Of a stretch of 64,000 bases of DNA, positions 1-10,813 are shown in pieces; within the stretch, counting starts at the first letter, position 1; the number at the start of each line of letters is the position of its first letter. Source of the stretch: Allobosea sp. 47.2.35 (lineage in GTDB: Bacteria > Pseudomonadota > Alphaproteobacteria > Rhizobiales > Beijerinckiaceae); contig NZ_JANLGI010000002.1 in NCBI RefSeq assembly GCF_024655635.1, positions 430,738 through 494,737 of the forward strand, written 5' to 3'. A program made the position numbers and the translations under genes. The notes under the pieces were generated by a model that searched no databases, was not told the origin of the DNA, and saw only the letters and a program-made list of their open reading frames with translations.

Positions 1-945
1 GAGTTCTTCGTCCAGCTCTGCGGCACGACGCCCTGCGCGCTGCGTGGCGCGGAAGCCCTGAAGAAGGTCTGCGAGGACGTCATCGGCCCGCAATCGACCG
101 TGACCGCCGACGGCAAGCTCTCCTGGCTCGAAGTCGAGTGCCTCGGCGCCTGCTGCAATGCCCCGATGGCGCAGATCAATGTCGACTATTACGAGGACCT
201 GACGCCGGCGAATTTCCGCCAGCTCCTCGACGATCTCCGCAACGGCCGCCCGACCAAGACCGGCCCGCAGAATGGCCGCACCGGCTCCGAGCCGGAAGGT
301 GGTCCGCAGACCCTGACTGACAAGGCCCTCTACGACGGCTCGATGATCGGTGCCGGCGACTGGCAGAAGCGCATCGTCGAGCAGCGCAAGGCCGCCGCCG
401 AAGCCGCGGCTGCGAAGGCCGCCGCCGAGGCGGAAGCCAAGAAGGCTGCCGAAGCCGAGGCCAAGAAGGCCGAGGCGACCCCGGCTGCCGTCGCCGCCAA
501 GCCTGCAACCGAGACGGCCGCTGCCGCTCGCCCGCAGCCTTCGGCGCCGGCCCAGCCCTCCAACGCTGCGAACGATACGCCGGCCGCGAAGGGTAAGGTC
601 GATAAGAAGGATGTCGCCGAGGCTGCCAAGCCTGCGGCAGCGGATAAGCCCACCGCGGTTGCCGAGAGCAAGCCTGAACTGCTGACCGCCGCGCGCGGCG
701 GCAAGGGCGACGATCTCGAACTGATCTGGGGCGTCGGGCCGAAGCTCGGCAAGATGCTCAACGAGATGGGGGTCTGGCATTACGACCAGATCGCCAAATG
801 GACACCGGCGGAGCTCGCCTGGGTCGATGCGCGGCTGACCGGCTTCAAGGGCCGGGCGCTGCGTGACGACTGGATTGCTCAGTCGAAGAAGCTCGCGACG
901 GGTTGGCGCCCGGAGTCGAAGCTTGGCGACAAGCCGGCAGAGTGA
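1..945 (+). CDS. nuoE: NADH-quinone oxidoreductase subunit E, 5'-truncated, with C-terminal extension
   Basis: The reading frame is open from base 1, so the true start lies upstream; 314 codons are visible. NuoE is the peripheral-arm subunit of complex I that binds the [2Fe-2S] cluster N1a next to NuoF. The ligand pattern is complete: C-x4-C in QLCGTTPC (bases 19-36) and C-x3-C in CLGACC (bases 139-156). After the thioredoxin-like core comes a low-complexity Ala/Lys/Glu stretch (about 370-700). A compact C-terminal domain follows (about 709-915) with an I-x-GVGPK helix-hairpin-helix motif and a FKGR-DDW-IAQ-KKLA ending. Ordinary bacterial NuoE lacks this tail; alphaproteobacterial ones often carry it. 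The stop is 11 bp before nuoF. Confidence 0.95.
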   Translation, partial: EFFVQLCGTTPCALRGAEALKKVCEDVIGPQSTVTADGKLSWLEVECLGACCNAPMAQINVDYYEDLTPANFRQLLDDLRNGRPTKTGPQNGRTGSEPEGGPQTLTDKALYDGSMIGAGDWQKRIVEQRKAAAEAAAAKAAAEAEAKKAAEAEAKKAEATPAAVAAKPATETAAAARPQPSAPAQPSNAANDTPAAKGKVDKKDVAEAAKPAAADKPTAVAESKPELLTAARGGKGDDLELIWGVGPKLGKMLNEMGVWHYDQIAKWTPAELAWVDARLTGFKGRALRDDWIAQSKKLATGWRPESKLGDKPAE

Positions 946-956
946 GGCACTAGGAC

Positions 957-2261
957 ATGCTCGCAGATCGCGATCGCATCTTCACCAATCTCTACGGCCT
1001 GCATGACCGTACCCTGAAGGGTGCGATCCAGCGCGGCGCCTGGGATGGCACCAAGTTCATCCTGGAGCAGGGCCGGGACTGGATCATCGACGAGATGAAG
1101 AAGTCCGGCCTGCGCGGGCGCGGCGGCGCCGGCTTCCCGACCGGCCTCAAATGGTCGTTCATGCCCAAGCAGAGCGACGGGCGCCCGCATTACCTCGTCG
1201 TCAATGCCGACGAGTCGGAGCCGGGCACCTGCAAGGACCGCGAGATCATGCGCAACGACCCGCATACGCTGGTCGAGGGCTGCCTGATCGCCTCCTTCGC
1301 CATGGGCGCGCATGCGGCCTATATCTATATCCGCGGCGAGTATGTCCGGGAGCGCGAGGCGCTGCAGCGCGCTGTCGACGAGGCCTATGAGGCCAAGTTG
1401 ATCGGCAAGGACAACGTCCACGGCTATCCCTTTGATCTCTATGTGCATCACGGCGCCGGCGCCTATATCTGCGGCGAAGAGACTGCGCTGCTGGAGAGCC
1501 TCGAAGGCAAGAAGGGCATGCCGCGGCTGAAGCCGCCATTCCCGGCCAATATGGGCCTCTATGGCTGCCCGACCACGGTGAACAACGTCGAGTCGATCGC
1601 GGTTGCCCCGACCATTCTGCGCCGCGGCGCGAGCTGGTTCTCGTCGATCGGCACGCCGAACAATGTCGGCACCAAGCTCTTCTGCGTCTCGGGCCATGTG
1701 AACAAGCCCTGCAACGTCGAAGAGGCGATGGGCCTGACCTTCCGCGAGCTGATCGACAAGCATTGCGGCGGCATCCGTGGCGGCTGGGACAATCTCAAGG
1801 CGGTCATCCCCGGCGGTTCGTCGGTGCGCATGGTCCCGGCCGAGCAGATCATCGATACGCCGATGGATTTCGACTCGCTCTCGAAGTTGCGCTCCGGCCT
1901 TGGCACGGCGGCGGTGATCGTGATGGACAAGTCGACCGACATCGTCCGCGCCATCGCCCGTATCAGCCATTTCTACAAGCACGAGAGCTGCGGCCAGTGC
2001 ACGCCTTGCCGCGAGGGCACGGGCTGGATGTGGCGCGTCATGGAGCGCATGGCCGAGGGCCGCGCCCAGAAGCGCGAGATCGACATGCTGCTCGACGTCA
2101 CCAAGCAGATCGAGGGCCACACGATCTGCGCGCTCGGCGATGCCGCGGCCTGGCCGATCCAGGGCCTGATCGCGCATTTCCGTCACGAGATCGAGCAGCG
2201 CATCGACGACTATGCCGCCAACCCGCACAGCGAGCCTGTGCGCCTGATGGCGGCGGAGTGA
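957..2261 (+). CDS. nuoF: NADH-quinone oxidoreductase subunit F
   Basis: 434 aa, the normal length. NuoF is the NADH-oxidising subunit of complex I; it binds FMN and the [4Fe-4S] cluster N3 and passes electrons to NuoG. The Rossmann-like NADH/FMN motif [13 protein letters not shown] lies near residues 55-68. The FMN-binding [14 protein letters not shown] follows near residue 85. The cluster ligands are [12 protein letters not shown] plus the later Cys in HTICALGD. The ATG at 957 is 11 bp after the nuoE stop, and the stop is 4 bp before nuoG, so translation is probably coupled within the operon. Confidence 0.97.
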   Translation: MLADRDRIFTNLYGLHDRTLKGAIQRGAWDGTKFILEQGRDWIIDEMKKSGLRGRGGAGFPTGLKWSFMPKQSDGRPHYLVVNADESEPGTCKDREIMRNDPHTLVEGCLIASFAMGAHAAYIYIRGEYVREREALQRAVDEAYEAKLIGKDNVHGYPFDLYVHHGAGAYICGEETALLESLEGKKGMPRLKPPFPANMGLYGCPTTVNNVESIAVAPTILRRGASWFSSIGTPNNVGTKLFCVSGHVNKPCNVEEAMGLTFRELIDKHCGGIRGGWDNLKAVIPGGSSVRMVPAEQIIDTPMDFDSLSKLRSGLGTAAVIVMDKSTDIVRAIARISHFYKHESCGQCTPCREGTGWMWRVMERMAEGRAQKREIDMLLDVTKQIEGHTICALGDAAAWPIQGLIAHFRHEIEQRIDDYAANPHSEPVRLMAAE

Positions 2262-2265
2262 GACC

Positions 2266-4329
2266 ATGACGAAACTCCTCATCGACGGCATCGAGGTCGA
2301 CGTTCCCGCCGAGTACACCGTACTCCAGGCCTGCGAGGCCGCGGGCGTCGAGGTGCCGCGCTTCTGCTTCCACGAGCGTCTCTCGATCGCCGGCAATTGC
2401 CGCATGTGCCTCGTCGAGGTGAAGGGTGGCCCGCCGAAGCCGCAGGCCTCCTGCGCCATCGGCGTGCGCGACCTGCGCCCCGGTCCGAACGGCGAGCCGC
2501 CGGTCGTCCTGACCAAGTCGCCGATGGTCAAGAAGGCCCGCGAAGGGGTGATGGAGTTCCTGCTCATCAATCACCCGCTCGACTGCCCGATCTGCGATCA
2601 GGGCGGCGAGTGCGACCTGCAGGACCAGGCCATGGCCTATGGCGCGGACACCTCGCGCTATGCCGAGAACAAGCGCGCGGTCGAGGACAAGTATATCGGC
2701 CCGCTGGTCAAGACGACGATGACGCGCTGCATCCAGTGCACGCGCTGCGTCCGCTTCACCACCGAGGTTGCCGGCGCCTCCGATCTCGGCGCCATCGGCC
2801 GCGGCGAGGACATGGAGATCACGACCTATCTCGAGCAGGCGATGTCGTCGGAGCTGCAGAGCAACGTCGTCGATCTCTGCCCGGTCGGCGCGCTGACCTC
2901 GAAGCCCTATCAGAACAAGGCCCGCCCCTGGGAGCTCTCCAAGACCGAGAGCATCGACGTGATGGATGCCGTCGGCTCGGCCATCCGCGTCGATTCGCGC
3001 GGCAAGGAAGTGATGCGCATCCTGCCCCGCCTCAACGAGGCGGTGAACGAGGAGTGGATCTCCGACAAGACCCGCCATGTCGCCGATGGACTCAAGACCC
3101 AGCGCCTCGACCGGCCCTATATCCGCGAGAACGGCCGCCTGCGCCCCGCGAGTTGGAACGAGGCGTTCGCCACCATCGCCGCCAAGGTGAAGGGGACGGC
3201 GCCTGAGAAGATCGGCGCCATCGCCGGCGATCTCGCGGCTGTCGAGGACATGTTCGCGCTGAAGAGCCTGATCGCCTCGCTCGGTTCCAACAATCTCGAC
3301 GCCCGCCAGGATGGCACGAAGCTGCATCCGAAATTCGGCCGCGCCTCCTACGTCCTCAACGCCGGCATCGCCGGCATCGAGGACGCGACCTCGCTGCTGA
3401 TCATCGGCTCGAACCCGCGCCGCGAGGCGCCGATCCTGAACGCCCGCATCCGCAAGCGCTGGCTGCGCGGCGATCTCAAGGTCTCCGTGATCGGCGAGAA
3501 GGCCGACCTGACCTACGCCTACGACTATCTCGGCGCCGGTCCGGAGACCCTGGCAGAGGTCGTCAAGTCGGCCCAGGCCGCTGGCGGCAAGCCGATGGTG
3601 CTGGTCGGGCAGGGCGCTCTCGCCCGCGCCGATGGCGAGGCCGTGCTCTCGCTCGCCGCCAAGGCGGCGCAGGCGCTCGGCGCGGTCACCGAAGGCTGGA
3701 ACGGCTTTGGCGTGATCCATACCGCCGCTGCCCGCGTTGGTGCACTCGATCTCGGCTTTGTGCCGGGCGAGGGTGGTTTGGACGCCGCTGCGATGGTCAG
3801 GCCGGGCGCGCTCGATGTGCTCTTCCTGCTCGGCGCCGACGAGATCGAGGTGCCGGAAGGTGCCTTCGTCGTCTACCAGGGCACGCATGGCGACAAGGGC
3901 GCGCATCGCGCCGACGTCATCCTGCCGGGCGCGGCCTATACCGAGAAGTCCGGCACCTATGTGAACACGGAAGGCCGTGTGCAGATGGGCGACCGCGCCA
4001 CCTTCCCGCCGGGCGATGCCCGCGAGGACTGGGCGATCCTGCGCGCTCTCTCCGCGACGCTCGGCAAGACGCTGCCCTTCGACTCGCTCTCGGGCCTGCG
4101 CAAGGCGCTCTATGAGGCGCATCCGCATTTCGCGGCGCTGGATAGCCTGCCGGTCAACGATGCCTCGGAGATCGGCAAGCTCGCCGGCCTCGGCGGCAAG
4201 ACCGACAAGGCGGGCTTCGCGTCCGTCGTCGCCGATTTCTATCAGACCAACCCGATCGCGCGTGCCTCCGCCATCATGGCGGAATGCTCGGCGCTGGCCT
4301 CCGGCCGGCATCAGCAGGCGGCGGAGTAA
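2266..4329 (+). CDS. nuoG: NADH-quinone oxidoreductase subunit G
   Basis: 687 aa, the short alphaproteobacterial/mitochondrial form (75-kDa homologue) rather than the about 900-aa E. coli form. The N-terminal [2Fe-2S] domain has [20 protein letters not shown]. Next comes the His/Cys N5-type motif [17 protein letters not shown] (near residues 105-121). The [4Fe-4S] ligands CIQCTRC follow, with the distal Cys in [13 protein letters not shown]. The rest is a molybdopterin-oxidoreductase-like domain that in this family carries no molybdenum. Its role is to relay electrons from NuoF/NuoE towards NuoI. The ATG at 2266 follows the nuoF stop by 4 bp. Confidence 0.97.
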   Translation: MTKLLIDGIEVDVPAEYTVLQACEAAGVEVPRFCFHERLSIAGNCRMCLVEVKGGPPKPQASCAIGVRDLRPGPNGEPPVVLTKSPMVKKAREGVMEFLLINHPLDCPICDQGGECDLQDQAMAYGADTSRYAENKRAVEDKYIGPLVKTTMTRCIQCTRCVRFTTEVAGASDLGAIGRGEDMEITTYLEQAMSSELQSNVVDLCPVGALTSKPYQNKARPWELSKTESIDVMDAVGSAIRVDSRGKEVMRILPRLNEAVNEEWISDKTRHVADGLKTQRLDRPYIRENGRLRPASWNEAFATIAAKVKGTAPEKIGAIAGDLAAVEDMFALKSLIASLGSNNLDARQDGTKLHPKFGRASYVLNAGIAGIEDATSLLIIGSNPRREAPILNARIRKRWLRGDLKVSVIGEKADLTYAYDYLGAGPETLAEVVKSAQAAGGKPMVLVGQGALARADGEAVLSLAAKAAQALGAVTEGWNGFGVIHTAAARVGALDLGFVPGEGGLDAAAMVRPGALDVLFLLGADEIEVPEGAFVVYQGTHGDKGAHRADVILPGAAYTEKSGTYVNTEGRVQMGDRATFPPGDAREDWAILRALSATLGKTLPFDSLSGLRKALYEAHPHFAALDSLPVNDASEIGKLAGLGGKTDKAGFASVVADFYQTNPIARASAIMAECSALASGRHQQAAE

Positions 4330-4335
4330 GCGGCC

Positions 4336-5388
4336 ATGAACTGGGACCTCGTCCTCGATATCGCGATCATCCTCGGCAAGAGCCTGCTGCTGCTGGTCTG
4401 CCTGCTGGTCTTCATCGCTTACATCCTGCTCGCCGACCGCAAGATCTGGGCGGCGGTACAGCTTCGCCGCGGCCCGAACGTCGTCGGCCCCTTCGGCCTG
4501 TTCCAGAGCTTCGCGGACCTGATCAAATTCGCGCTCAAGGAGCCGATCATCCCATCCGGCGCCAACAAGGGCATCTTCCTGCTGGCGCCCTTCATCTCCT
4601 GCCTCCTGGCGCTCGGCGCCTGGGCGGTGATTCCGGTGGCGGAAGGCTGGGCGATCGCCGACATCAATGTCGGCGTGCTCTATATCCTCGCGATCTCCTC
4701 GCTCGGCGTCTACGGCATCATCATGGCCGGCTGGGCCTCGAATTCGAAATACCCGTTCATGAGCGCGCTGCGCTCGGCGGCGCAGATGGTGTCCTACGAG
4801 GTATCGATCGGCTTCGTCATCATCACCGTGCTGCTCTGCGTCGGCTCGCTGAACCTCTCGGCGGTGGTCGAGGCTCAAGCGAACCGGGGCCTGGCCCATG
4901 CGCTCGGCGTGCCTTGGCTCTCGATCCTGAACTGGTACTTCATCCCGCTCTTCCCGATGTTCGTGGTCTTCTTCATCTCGGCGCTGGCCGAGACGAACCG
5001 GCCGCCCTTCGATCTGGCTGAGGCCGAGTCGGAGCTCGTGGCGGGCTTCATGGTCGAGTATTCCTCGACCCCGTACCTGCTGTTCATGCTCGGCGAATAC
5101 GTGGCGATCATGACCATGTGCTCACTGACCACGATCCTGTTCCTCGGCGGCTGGGCTCCTCCGGTCGCGCTGCCGCCCTTCACTTGGCTGCCCGGCGTGT
5201 TCTGGTTCGCGCTCAAGGTCTGCTTCGTGTTCTTCATGTTCGCGCTGGTGAAGGCCTTCGTGCCGCGCTACCGCTACGATCAGTTGATGCGCCTGGGCTG
5301 GAAGGTCTTCCTGCCGCTCTCGCTCGCTTGCGTGGTGATCGTGGCGCTGGTGCTGCAGTTGACCGGCTGGGGCCCGGTGGCGGGATGA
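4336..5388 (+). CDS. nuoH: NADH-quinone oxidoreductase subunit H
   Basis: 350 aa, multi-pass (about eight predicted segments). NuoH forms the quinone-entry part of the membrane arm, where the peripheral and membrane arms meet. Conserved family motifs include [17 protein letters not shown] near residues 35-51 and the acidic loop [21 protein letters not shown] near residues 217-237, which takes part in quinone coupling. It begins 6 bp after nuoG. Its stop codon overlaps the start of the small membrane protein downstream (ATGA at 5385-5388). Confidence 0.97.
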   Translation: MNWDLVLDIAIILGKSLLLLVCLLVFIAYILLADRKIWAAVQLRRGPNVVGPFGLFQSFADLIKFALKEPIIPSGANKGIFLLAPFISCLLALGAWAVIPVAEGWAIADINVGVLYILAISSLGVYGIIMAGWASNSKYPFMSALRSAAQMVSYEVSIGFVIITVLLCVGSLNLSAVVEAQANRGLAHALGVPWLSILNWYFIPLFPMFVVFFISALAETNRPPFDLAEAESELVAGFMVEYSSTPYLLFMLGEYVAIMTMCSLTTILFLGGWAPPVALPPFTWLPGVFWFALKVCFVFFMFALVKAFVPRYRYDQLMRLGWKVFLPLSLACVVIVALVLQLTGWGPVAG

Positions 5389-5621
5389 GTTGGGCCGGCC
5401 CGCTCGGTGCCCTGATCGGCCTCGGGCTCGGCCTGCTGGAATACCGGCTGATGTCGGCCGTGGTGATCGGGGCGCTCCAGCGCACGGATCGCTCGGAGAC
5501 TGAAGCCGAGAAGGACGATTACGAGCGCCGTATCCGCATCTTGCGGGCGGTGTTGGTTGTGATGACGATCGGCTTGATGCCGACCTTAGGTTTCGTGATC
5601 GGCCGGGCGTTGTTCGGCTGA
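5385..5621 (+). CDS. Small two-helix membrane protein encoded inside the nuo operon
   Basis: 78 aa. The ATG at 5385 overlaps the nuoH stop in an ATGA junction, which argues for translational coupling and a real gene. The sequence starts [16 protein letters not shown], giving one hydrophobic segment (about residues 3-17). A charged middle with [18 protein letters not shown] follows, then a second hydrophobic helix (about 54-74). There are no Cys ligands, so it is not a redox subunit. I do not recognise the family. Position suggests an accessory subunit or assembly factor of complex I, but that is inference from gene order only. Confidence 0.75.
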   Translation: MSWAGPLGALIGLGLGLLEYRLMSAVVIGALQRTDRSETEAEKDDYERRIRILRAVLVVMTIGLMPTLGFVIGRALFG

Positions 5622-5641
5622 GGATGTAAAGGACGAAGGCG

Positions 5642-6130
5642 ATGTCACTCGCGCAAGCCGCAAGGGGCCTGCTGCTGAAGGAGTTCGTCGGGGCTATCGG
5701 CCTGTCGATGCGCTATTTCTTCAAGCCGAAGGCGACGCTGAACTACCCGTTCGAGAAGGGCCAGCTCTCGCCGCGCTTCCGTGGCGAGCATGCCTTGCGC
5801 CGCTATCCGAACGGCGAGGAGCGTTGCATCGCCTGCAAGCTCTGCGAGGCGATCTGCCCGGCGCAGGCCATCACCATCGAGGCCGGCCCGCGCCGCAACG
5901 ACGGCACGCGCCGCACCACCCGTTACGACATCGACATGACCAAGTGCATCTACTGCGGCTTCTGCCAGGAGGCCTGCCCGGTCGATGCCATCGTCGAGGG
6001 GCCGAATTTCGAGTTCGCGACCGAGACCCGCGAGGAGCTGTTCTACGACAAGGACAAGCTGCTCGCGAACGGCGCGCGCTGGGAACGCGAGATCGCGCGC
6101 AACATTGCGATGGACGCACCCTATCGGTGA
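5642..6130 (+). CDS. nuoI: NADH-quinone oxidoreductase subunit I
   Basis: 162 aa, the typical alphaproteobacterial length (TYKY homologue). NuoI carries clusters N6a and N6b, the last relay before N2 and quinone. Two complete C-x2-C-x2-C-x3-CP motifs are visible: [12 protein letters not shown] (near residues 61-72) and [12 protein letters not shown] (near 100-111). The N-terminal [15 protein letters not shown] is typical of the family. It lies 20 bp after the small membrane protein and is followed by an unusually large 187-bp gap before nuoJ. Confidence 0.97.
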   Translation: MSLAQAARGLLLKEFVGAIGLSMRYFFKPKATLNYPFEKGQLSPRFRGEHALRRYPNGEERCIACKLCEAICPAQAITIEAGPRRNDGTRRTTRYDIDMTKCIYCGFCQEACPVDAIVEGPNFEFATETREELFYDKDKLLANGARWEREIARNIAMDAPYR

Positions 6131-6317
6131 TCGACCACCCTTCGGTGCCATCCCGCGGTGATGCCGAAGGACGCGACTGAGGATGCAGACCCGCCGTGCG
6201 GTTGTCCCGCCCGGCGGGCCTGATTATAGACGCTCCAAATTGCTCGGGGTCTTTTGAGTCCCTGAGCACGAACCAAACGAGGACCGCGCCGAAAAGGGGC
6301 GGGAAGGGCTGGCCGAG
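6131..6317 (+). other. 187-bp non-coding gap inside the nuo operon with two hairpins
   Basis: No ORF with family features is present. Two inverted repeats can be read directly. One is CCCGCCG at 6190-6196 with CGGCGGG at 6212-6218 (15-nt loop). The other is a 9-bp stem at 6241-6249/6260-6268 (TGCTCGGGG with CCCTGAGCA, one G.U pair, 10-nt loop). Neither is followed by a U-run, so they are not clear terminators. All other nuo junctions here overlap or are 1-30 bp. The hairpins could set relative expression, protect mRNA ends or mark a processing site. Confidence 0.5.
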
Positions 6318-6941
6318 ATGAATGCCGCAGCGGCTTTCTTCTATCTCTTCGCAGGCATCACCGTGGCATCTGCCTTCATGGTGGTGACCTCGCGCAACCC
6401 TGTGCATTCGGTGCTCTATCTGATCCTGGCCTTCGTCAACGCGGCCGGGCTCTTCATGCTGCTCGGCGCCGAGTTCCTCGCGATGCTGCTGGTCGTCGTC
6501 TATGTCGGCGCGGTCGCGGTGCTCTTCCTCTTCGTTGTGATGATGCTCGACGTCGATTTCGCCGAGTTCCGCCAGGGCTTCCTGAACTATCTGCCGATCG
6601 GCGCGCTGATCGGCTTCATCTTCGCCGTCGAGCTGCTGCTGGTCGTCGGCGCCTGGGTCATCGATCCGCAGATCGTCAAGGCGCCGGTCGCCGCGATCCC
6701 GGCCAATATCTCGAACACCGAGGCGCTCGGCCGCGTGCTCTACACCCAGTATGTCTACTACTTCCAGGCGGCCGGCCTCGTGCTGCTCGTCGCCATGATC
6801 GGCGCGATCGTGCTGACTTTGCGCGACCGTCCCGGCATCAAGCGCCAGCACGTCCCGACGCAGAACGCCCGCACCAAGGACGCGGCGATGGCGGTCAAGC
6901 AGGTGCCCTCGCGCGCCGGCGTTCCCGAGGAGATGGCGTGA
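6318..6941 (+). CDS. nuoJ: NADH-quinone oxidoreductase subunit J
   Basis: 207 aa, five predicted transmembrane helices. NuoJ (ND6 homologue) belongs to the membrane arm and contains the pi-bulge helix of the proton path; [22 protein letters not shown] near residues 57-78 matches that region. The charged C-terminal tail ([19 protein letters not shown]) is cytoplasmic. A GGAAGGG sequence sits shortly upstream of the ATG at 6318. The stop overlaps nuoK (ATGA at 6938-6942 region). Confidence 0.96.
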   Translation: MNAAAAFFYLFAGITVASAFMVVTSRNPVHSVLYLILAFVNAAGLFMLLGAEFLAMLLVVVYVGAVAVLFLFVVMMLDVDFAEFRQGFLNYLPIGALIGFIFAVELLLVVGAWVIDPQIVKAPVAAIPANISNTEALGRVLYTQYVYYFQAAGLVLLVAMIGAIVLTLRDRPGIKRQHVPTQNARTKDAAMAVKQVPSRAGVPEEMA

Positions 6942-7249
6942 TGACGATCGGACTGGGCCATTATCTCGCCGTCAGCGCCATCCTGTTCACGCTCGGCGTG
7001 CTCGGCATCTTCATCAACCGCAAGAACGTCATCGTCATCCTGATGTCGGTCGAGCTGATCCTGCTCTCGGTCAACCTGAACTTCGTCGCCTTCTCGAGCT
7101 TCCTGAACGACATCGTCGGCCAGGTCTTCGCGCTGCTCGTGCTTACGGTGGCGGCGGCTGAGGCCGCGATCGGCCTCGCCATTCTCGTCGTCTACTTCCG
7201 CAACCGCGGCACGATCGCGGTGGAAGACATCAACATGATGAAAGGCTGA
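6941..7249 (+). CDS. nuoK: NADH-quinone oxidoreductase subunit K
   Basis: 102 aa with three transmembrane helices, the usual ND4L size. The start chosen is the ATG at 6941, which shares its A with the nuoJ stop; an in-frame GTG three bases upstream would add one residue. The conserved membrane glutamates lie in [14 protein letters not shown] (near residues 36-50) and [14 protein letters not shown] (near 70-84). These glutamates take part in proton translocation in this family. nuoL follows after 29 bp. Confidence 0.97.
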   Translation: MTIGLGHYLAVSAILFTLGVLGIFINRKNVIVILMSVELILLSVNLNFVAFSSFLNDIVGQVFALLVLTVAAAEAAIGLAILVVYFRNRGTIAVEDINMMKG

Positions 7250-7278
7250 GCGCGCCCCTGCGCCTGGACCTCACTGCC

Positions 7279-9288
7279 ATGTATCACCTGATCGTCTTCC
7301 TCCCGCTCATCGGCTTCCTGATCGCCGGCCTCTTTGGCCGGCTGATCGGCGCGCGCGGCTCCGAGATCGTCACGACCTCGCTGCTGATCGTCTCCGCCCT
7401 CCTGTCCTGGGTCGCCTTCGTCCAGGTCGGCTTCGGCTCCGGCACGACCCGCGTGCAGGTCGCGAGCTGGATCTCGTCGGGCCAGCTCCAGGTCGACTGG
7501 GCCTTCCGCGTGGACACGCTGACGGCGGTGATGCTGGTCGTGGTCAACACGGTCTCCAGCCTCGTGCACCTCTACTCGATCGGCTACATGCACGAGGATC
7601 CGCACCGTCCGCGCTTCTTCGCGTATCTCTCGCTCTTCACATTCGCGATGCTGATGCTGGTGACGTCGGACAACCTCGTCCAGATGTTCTTCGGCTGGGA
7701 AGGTGTCGGTCTCGCCTCCTATCTCCTGATCGGCTTCTGGTACCAGAAGCCTTCGGCCAATGCGGCCGCGATGAAGGCCTTCATCGTCAACCGCGTCGGC
7801 GATTTCGGCTTCTCGCTCGGCATCTTCCTCGTCTTCGTGCTGTTCGGCTCGGTCGGCTTCGACGCGATCTTCCCGCGCGCCGGCGAGCTGGCGAGCCAGA
7901 GCTTCCGCTTCCTCGGCTATGACTGGAACGCGATGACGCTGACCTGCCTGCTGCTCTTCATGGGCGCGATGGGCAAGTCGGCGCAATTCCTGCTGCACAC
8001 CTGGCTGCCGGACGCGATGGAAGGCCCGACCCCGGTCTCCGCGCTCATCCATGCGGCGACCATGGTCACCGCCGGCGTCTTCATGCTGGCGCGCCTGTCG
8101 CCGCTCTTCGAATACGCCCCGGTCGCACTCACGGTCGTCGTCGTCATCGGCGCCACCACCGCCTTCTTCGCGGCGACGGTCGGCCTTGTGCAGAACGACA
8201 TCAAGCGCGTCATCGCCTATTCGACCTGCTCTCAGCTCGGCTACATGTTCGTCGCGCTCGGCGTCGGCAATTACGGCGCCGGCATCTTCCATCTCTTCAC
8301 CCACGCCTTCTTCAAGGCGCTGCTCTTCCTGGGCGCCGGCTCGGTCATCCATGCGATGCATCACGAGCAGGACATGCGCCACATGGGCGGCCTGCGGAAG
8401 CACATCCCGCTGACCGCTGCCGCGATGACGATCGGTACGCTGGCCCTGACCGGCTTCCCGTTCCTCGCCGGCTATTTCTCGAAGGATGCGATCATCGAGA
8501 GCGCCTATGCCGCCCATAGCGCCGCCGCGACGAGCTATGCCTTCCCGCTGCTGGTCATCGCCGCCTGCATGACCTCGTTCTACTCCTGGCGGCTCTATTT
8601 CATGACCTTCGAGGGCAAGCCGCGCTGGGGCCATGGACATGACTCGCATGGCCACGGCCATGACGACCACGCGCACGCCGCTCACGGTCACGACGATCAC
8701 AGCCACGGCCATGGTCATGACCACACGCCGCATGAGAGCCCCTGGGTGATGCTGATCCCGCTCGCCGTGCTCTCGATCGGCGCGGTCGCCGCCGGCTTCG
8801 TCTTCAAGGAAGCCTTCATCGGCCACGACTTCGAGAAGTTCTGGAAGGCGGCCCTGTTCATGGGCAAGGAGAACCACATCCTGCACGCCATGCACGAAGT
8901 TCCGAAATGGGTCGTCTGGTCGCCTTTCGTGGCGATGGTGATCGGCTTCGTGCTGGCCTATCTGATGTATGTTCGCTGGCCGGAGATCCCGGGCAAGCTG
9001 GCGGCCGCCAACCCGGCGCTCTACCAGTTCCTGCTCAACAAGTGGTATTTCGACGAGCTCTACGACTTCCTGTTCGTGCGCCCGTCGAAATGGCTCGGCC
9101 GCTTCCTCTGGAAGAAGGGCGATGGTCTGGTCATCGACGGCTTCGGCCCGGATGGCGTCTCGGCCCGCGTGGTCGACGTCACCAATCGGGTGGTCCGGCT
9201 GCAAACCGGCTATCTCTATCACTATGCCTTCGCCATGCTGATCGGCGTCGCTGGGCTCGTGACCTGGTATCTCGTGGCGCGCGGGTGA
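7279..9288 (+). CDS. nuoL: NADH-quinone oxidoreductase subunit L with His-rich loop
   Basis: 669 aa antiporter-like subunit of the complex I membrane arm (ND5 homologue). Family motifs include [18 protein letters not shown] (near residues 137-154), [27 protein letters not shown] (near 239-265) and the long lateral amphipathic helix region at the C terminus. An unusual insertion at 8629-8736 (about residues 451-487) contains 15 His in 37 residues, mixed with Gly and Asp. It lies in a loop between predicted helices. The stop is 1 bp before nuoM. Confidence 0.97.
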   Translation: MYHLIVFLPLIGFLIAGLFGRLIGARGSEIVTTSLLIVSALLSWVAFVQVGFGSGTTRVQVASWISSGQLQVDWAFRVDTLTAVMLVVVNTVSSLVHLYSIGYMHEDPHRPRFFAYLSLFTFAMLMLVTSDNLVQMFFGWEGVGLASYLLIGFWYQKPSANAAAMKAFIVNRVGDFGFSLGIFLVFVLFGSVGFDAIFPRAGELASQSFRFLGYDWNAMTLTCLLLFMGAMGKSAQFLLHTWLPDAMEGPTPVSALIHAATMVTAGVFMLARLSPLFEYAPVALTVVVVIGATTAFFAATVGLVQNDIKRVIAYSTCSQLGYMFVALGVGNYGAGIFHLFTHAFFKALLFLGAGSVIHAMHHEQDMRHMGGLRKHIPLTAAAMTIGTLALTGFPFLAGYFSKDAIIESAYAAHSAAATSYAFPLLVIAACMTSFYSWRLYFMTFEGKPRWGHGHDSHGHGHDDHAHAAHGHDDHSHGHGHDHTPHESPWVMLIPLAVLSIGAVAAGFVFKEAFIGHDFEKFWKAALFMGKENHILHAMHEVPKWVVWSPFVAMVIGFVLAYLMYVRWPEIPGKLAAANPALYQFLLNKWYFDELYDFLFVRPSKWLGRFLWKKGDGLVIDGFGPDGVSARVVDVTNRVVRLQTGYLYHYAFAMLIGVAGLVTWYLVARG

Positions 9289-9289
9289 G

Positions 9290-10804
9290 ATGATGTTGGG
9301 TTTCGGTATCCTCACCGGTCTTCTGGTCCTGCCGCTGGTCGGCGCTGCCCTGATCCTGGTGCAGCGCGGCGATCAGTCGGCGGTCGATTCCAATGCACGC
9401 TGGATCGCTCTGTTCACGACGGTTCTGACCTTCCTGCTCGCCTGCGTCGCCTGGTATCGTTTCGACATCGCCAATCCCGGCTTCCAGCTGGTCGAGACTC
9501 ACGCTTGGGTCTCTGACGCCATCAAGTTCAAGCTCGGCGTCGACGGCTTCTCCTTCCCGTTCATCGTGCTGACGGCCTTCCTGATGCCGTTCTGCATCGT
9601 CGCGTCCTGGACCTCGGTCGAGAAGCGGGTGCGCGAATACATGATCGCGTTCCTGGTGCTGGAAGCGTTGATGATCGGCGTCTTCGCGGCGCTCGACCTC
9701 GTGCTGTTCTACCTGTTCTTCGAGGCAGGCCTGATCCCGATGTTCCTGATCATCGGCATCTGGGGCGGCAAGCGGCGCGTCTACGCCTCCTACAAGTTCT
9801 TCCTCTACACGCTGCTCGGCTCGGTGCTGATGCTGCTCGCCGTGATGGCGATGTACTGGAACGCCGGCACCACCGACATCCCGACGCTGCTGGCGCACAA
9901 GTTCCCGTCGCAGATGCAGACTTGGCTGTGGCTCGCCTTCTTCGCCTCTTTCGCCGTGAAGATGCCGATGTGGCCGGTCCATACCTGGCTGCCCGACGCG
10001 CACGTCGAGGCGCCGACGGCGGGCTCCGTCGTCCTGGCGGCGATCCTGCTGAAGATGGGCGGCTACGGCTTCATCCGCTTCTCGATCCCGATGTTCCCGG
10101 AAGCCTCGGCGCTGTTCGCCCCGCTGGTCTTCGCCCTCTCGGTCGTCGCCATCGTCTACACCTCGCTGGTGGCGCTGATGCAGGAGGACATGAAGAAGCT
10201 GATCGCCTATTCCTCGGTCGCCCATATGGGCTTCGTGACGATGGGCCTCTTCACCCTGACGCCGCAGGGCATCCAGGGCGCGATGTTCCAGATGGTCAGC
10301 CACGGGCTGGTCTCGGGCGCGCTCTTCCTCTGCGTCGGCGTGATCTACGACCGCATGCATACCCGCGAGATCGCGGCCTATGGCGGCCTGGTGAACCGGA
10401 TGCCGGCCTATGCCGTCGTCTTCATGGTCTTCACCATGGCTAATGTCGGCCTGCCCGGCACGGCCGGCTTCGTCGGCGAGTTCCTGACGCTGCTCGGCGC
10501 CTTCCGCGCCAATCCCTGGGTGGCCTTCTTCGCGACCTCCGGCGTCATCCTCTCGGCGGCCTATGCGCTCTGGCTCTATCGCCGGGTCGTGTTCGGCGAG
10601 CTGGTCAAGCCCGAGCTGAAGGACATCAAGGACCTCAACGTCCGCGAATACGTGACGCTGGTTCCGCTCGTCCTGCTGACGATCTGGTACGGCATCCAGC
10701 CGCACACGATCCTCGACGCCTTCGCGGCGCCGACCGAGGCGCTCATCAAGAACTATCAGGCAGCCCTCGCCGTCGCGAAGACGGCGCTGGCGGCCGCGCA
10801 GTAA
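9290..10804 (+). CDS. nuoM: NADH-quinone oxidoreductase subunit M
   Basis: 504 aa antiporter-like proton-pumping subunit (ND4 homologue) with about 14 predicted helices. Recognisable segments are [29 protein letters not shown] (key Glu in helix 5), [26 protein letters not shown] and [14 protein letters not shown]. Two consecutive ATG codons are present at 9290 and 9293; either may serve as start. It follows nuoL by 1 bp and precedes nuoN by 9 bp. Confidence 0.97.
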   Translation: MMLGFGILTGLLVLPLVGAALILVQRGDQSAVDSNARWIALFTTVLTFLLACVAWYRFDIANPGFQLVETHAWVSDAIKFKLGVDGFSFPFIVLTAFLMPFCIVASWTSVEKRVREYMIAFLVLEALMIGVFAALDLVLFYLFFEAGLIPMFLIIGIWGGKRRVYASYKFFLYTLLGSVLMLLAVMAMYWNAGTTDIPTLLAHKFPSQMQTWLWLAFFASFAVKMPMWPVHTWLPDAHVEAPTAGSVVLAAILLKMGGYGFIRFSIPMFPEASALFAPLVFALSVVAIVYTSLVALMQEDMKKLIAYSSVAHMGFVTMGLFTLTPQGIQGAMFQMVSHGLVSGALFLCVGVIYDRMHTREIAAYGGLVNRMPAYAVVFMVFTMANVGLPGTAGFVGEFLTLLGAFRANPWVAFFATSGVILSAAYALWLYRRVVFGELVKPELKDIKDLNVREYVTLVPLVLLTIWYGIQPHTILDAFAAPTEALIKNYQAALAVAKTALAAAQ

Positions 10805-10813
10805 GGTCTCGTC

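Noticed and set aside
879..2570. A 563-codon minus-strand open frame over nuoF
   Set aside because: No recognisable fold; it is the complement of a certain gene.
2098..4899. A very long open frame on the minus strand across nuoG and nuoH
   Set aside because: GC-rich coding DNA produces such antisense frames. It has low-complexity Arg/Asp/Ala composition with no family motifs and lies over two certain genes.
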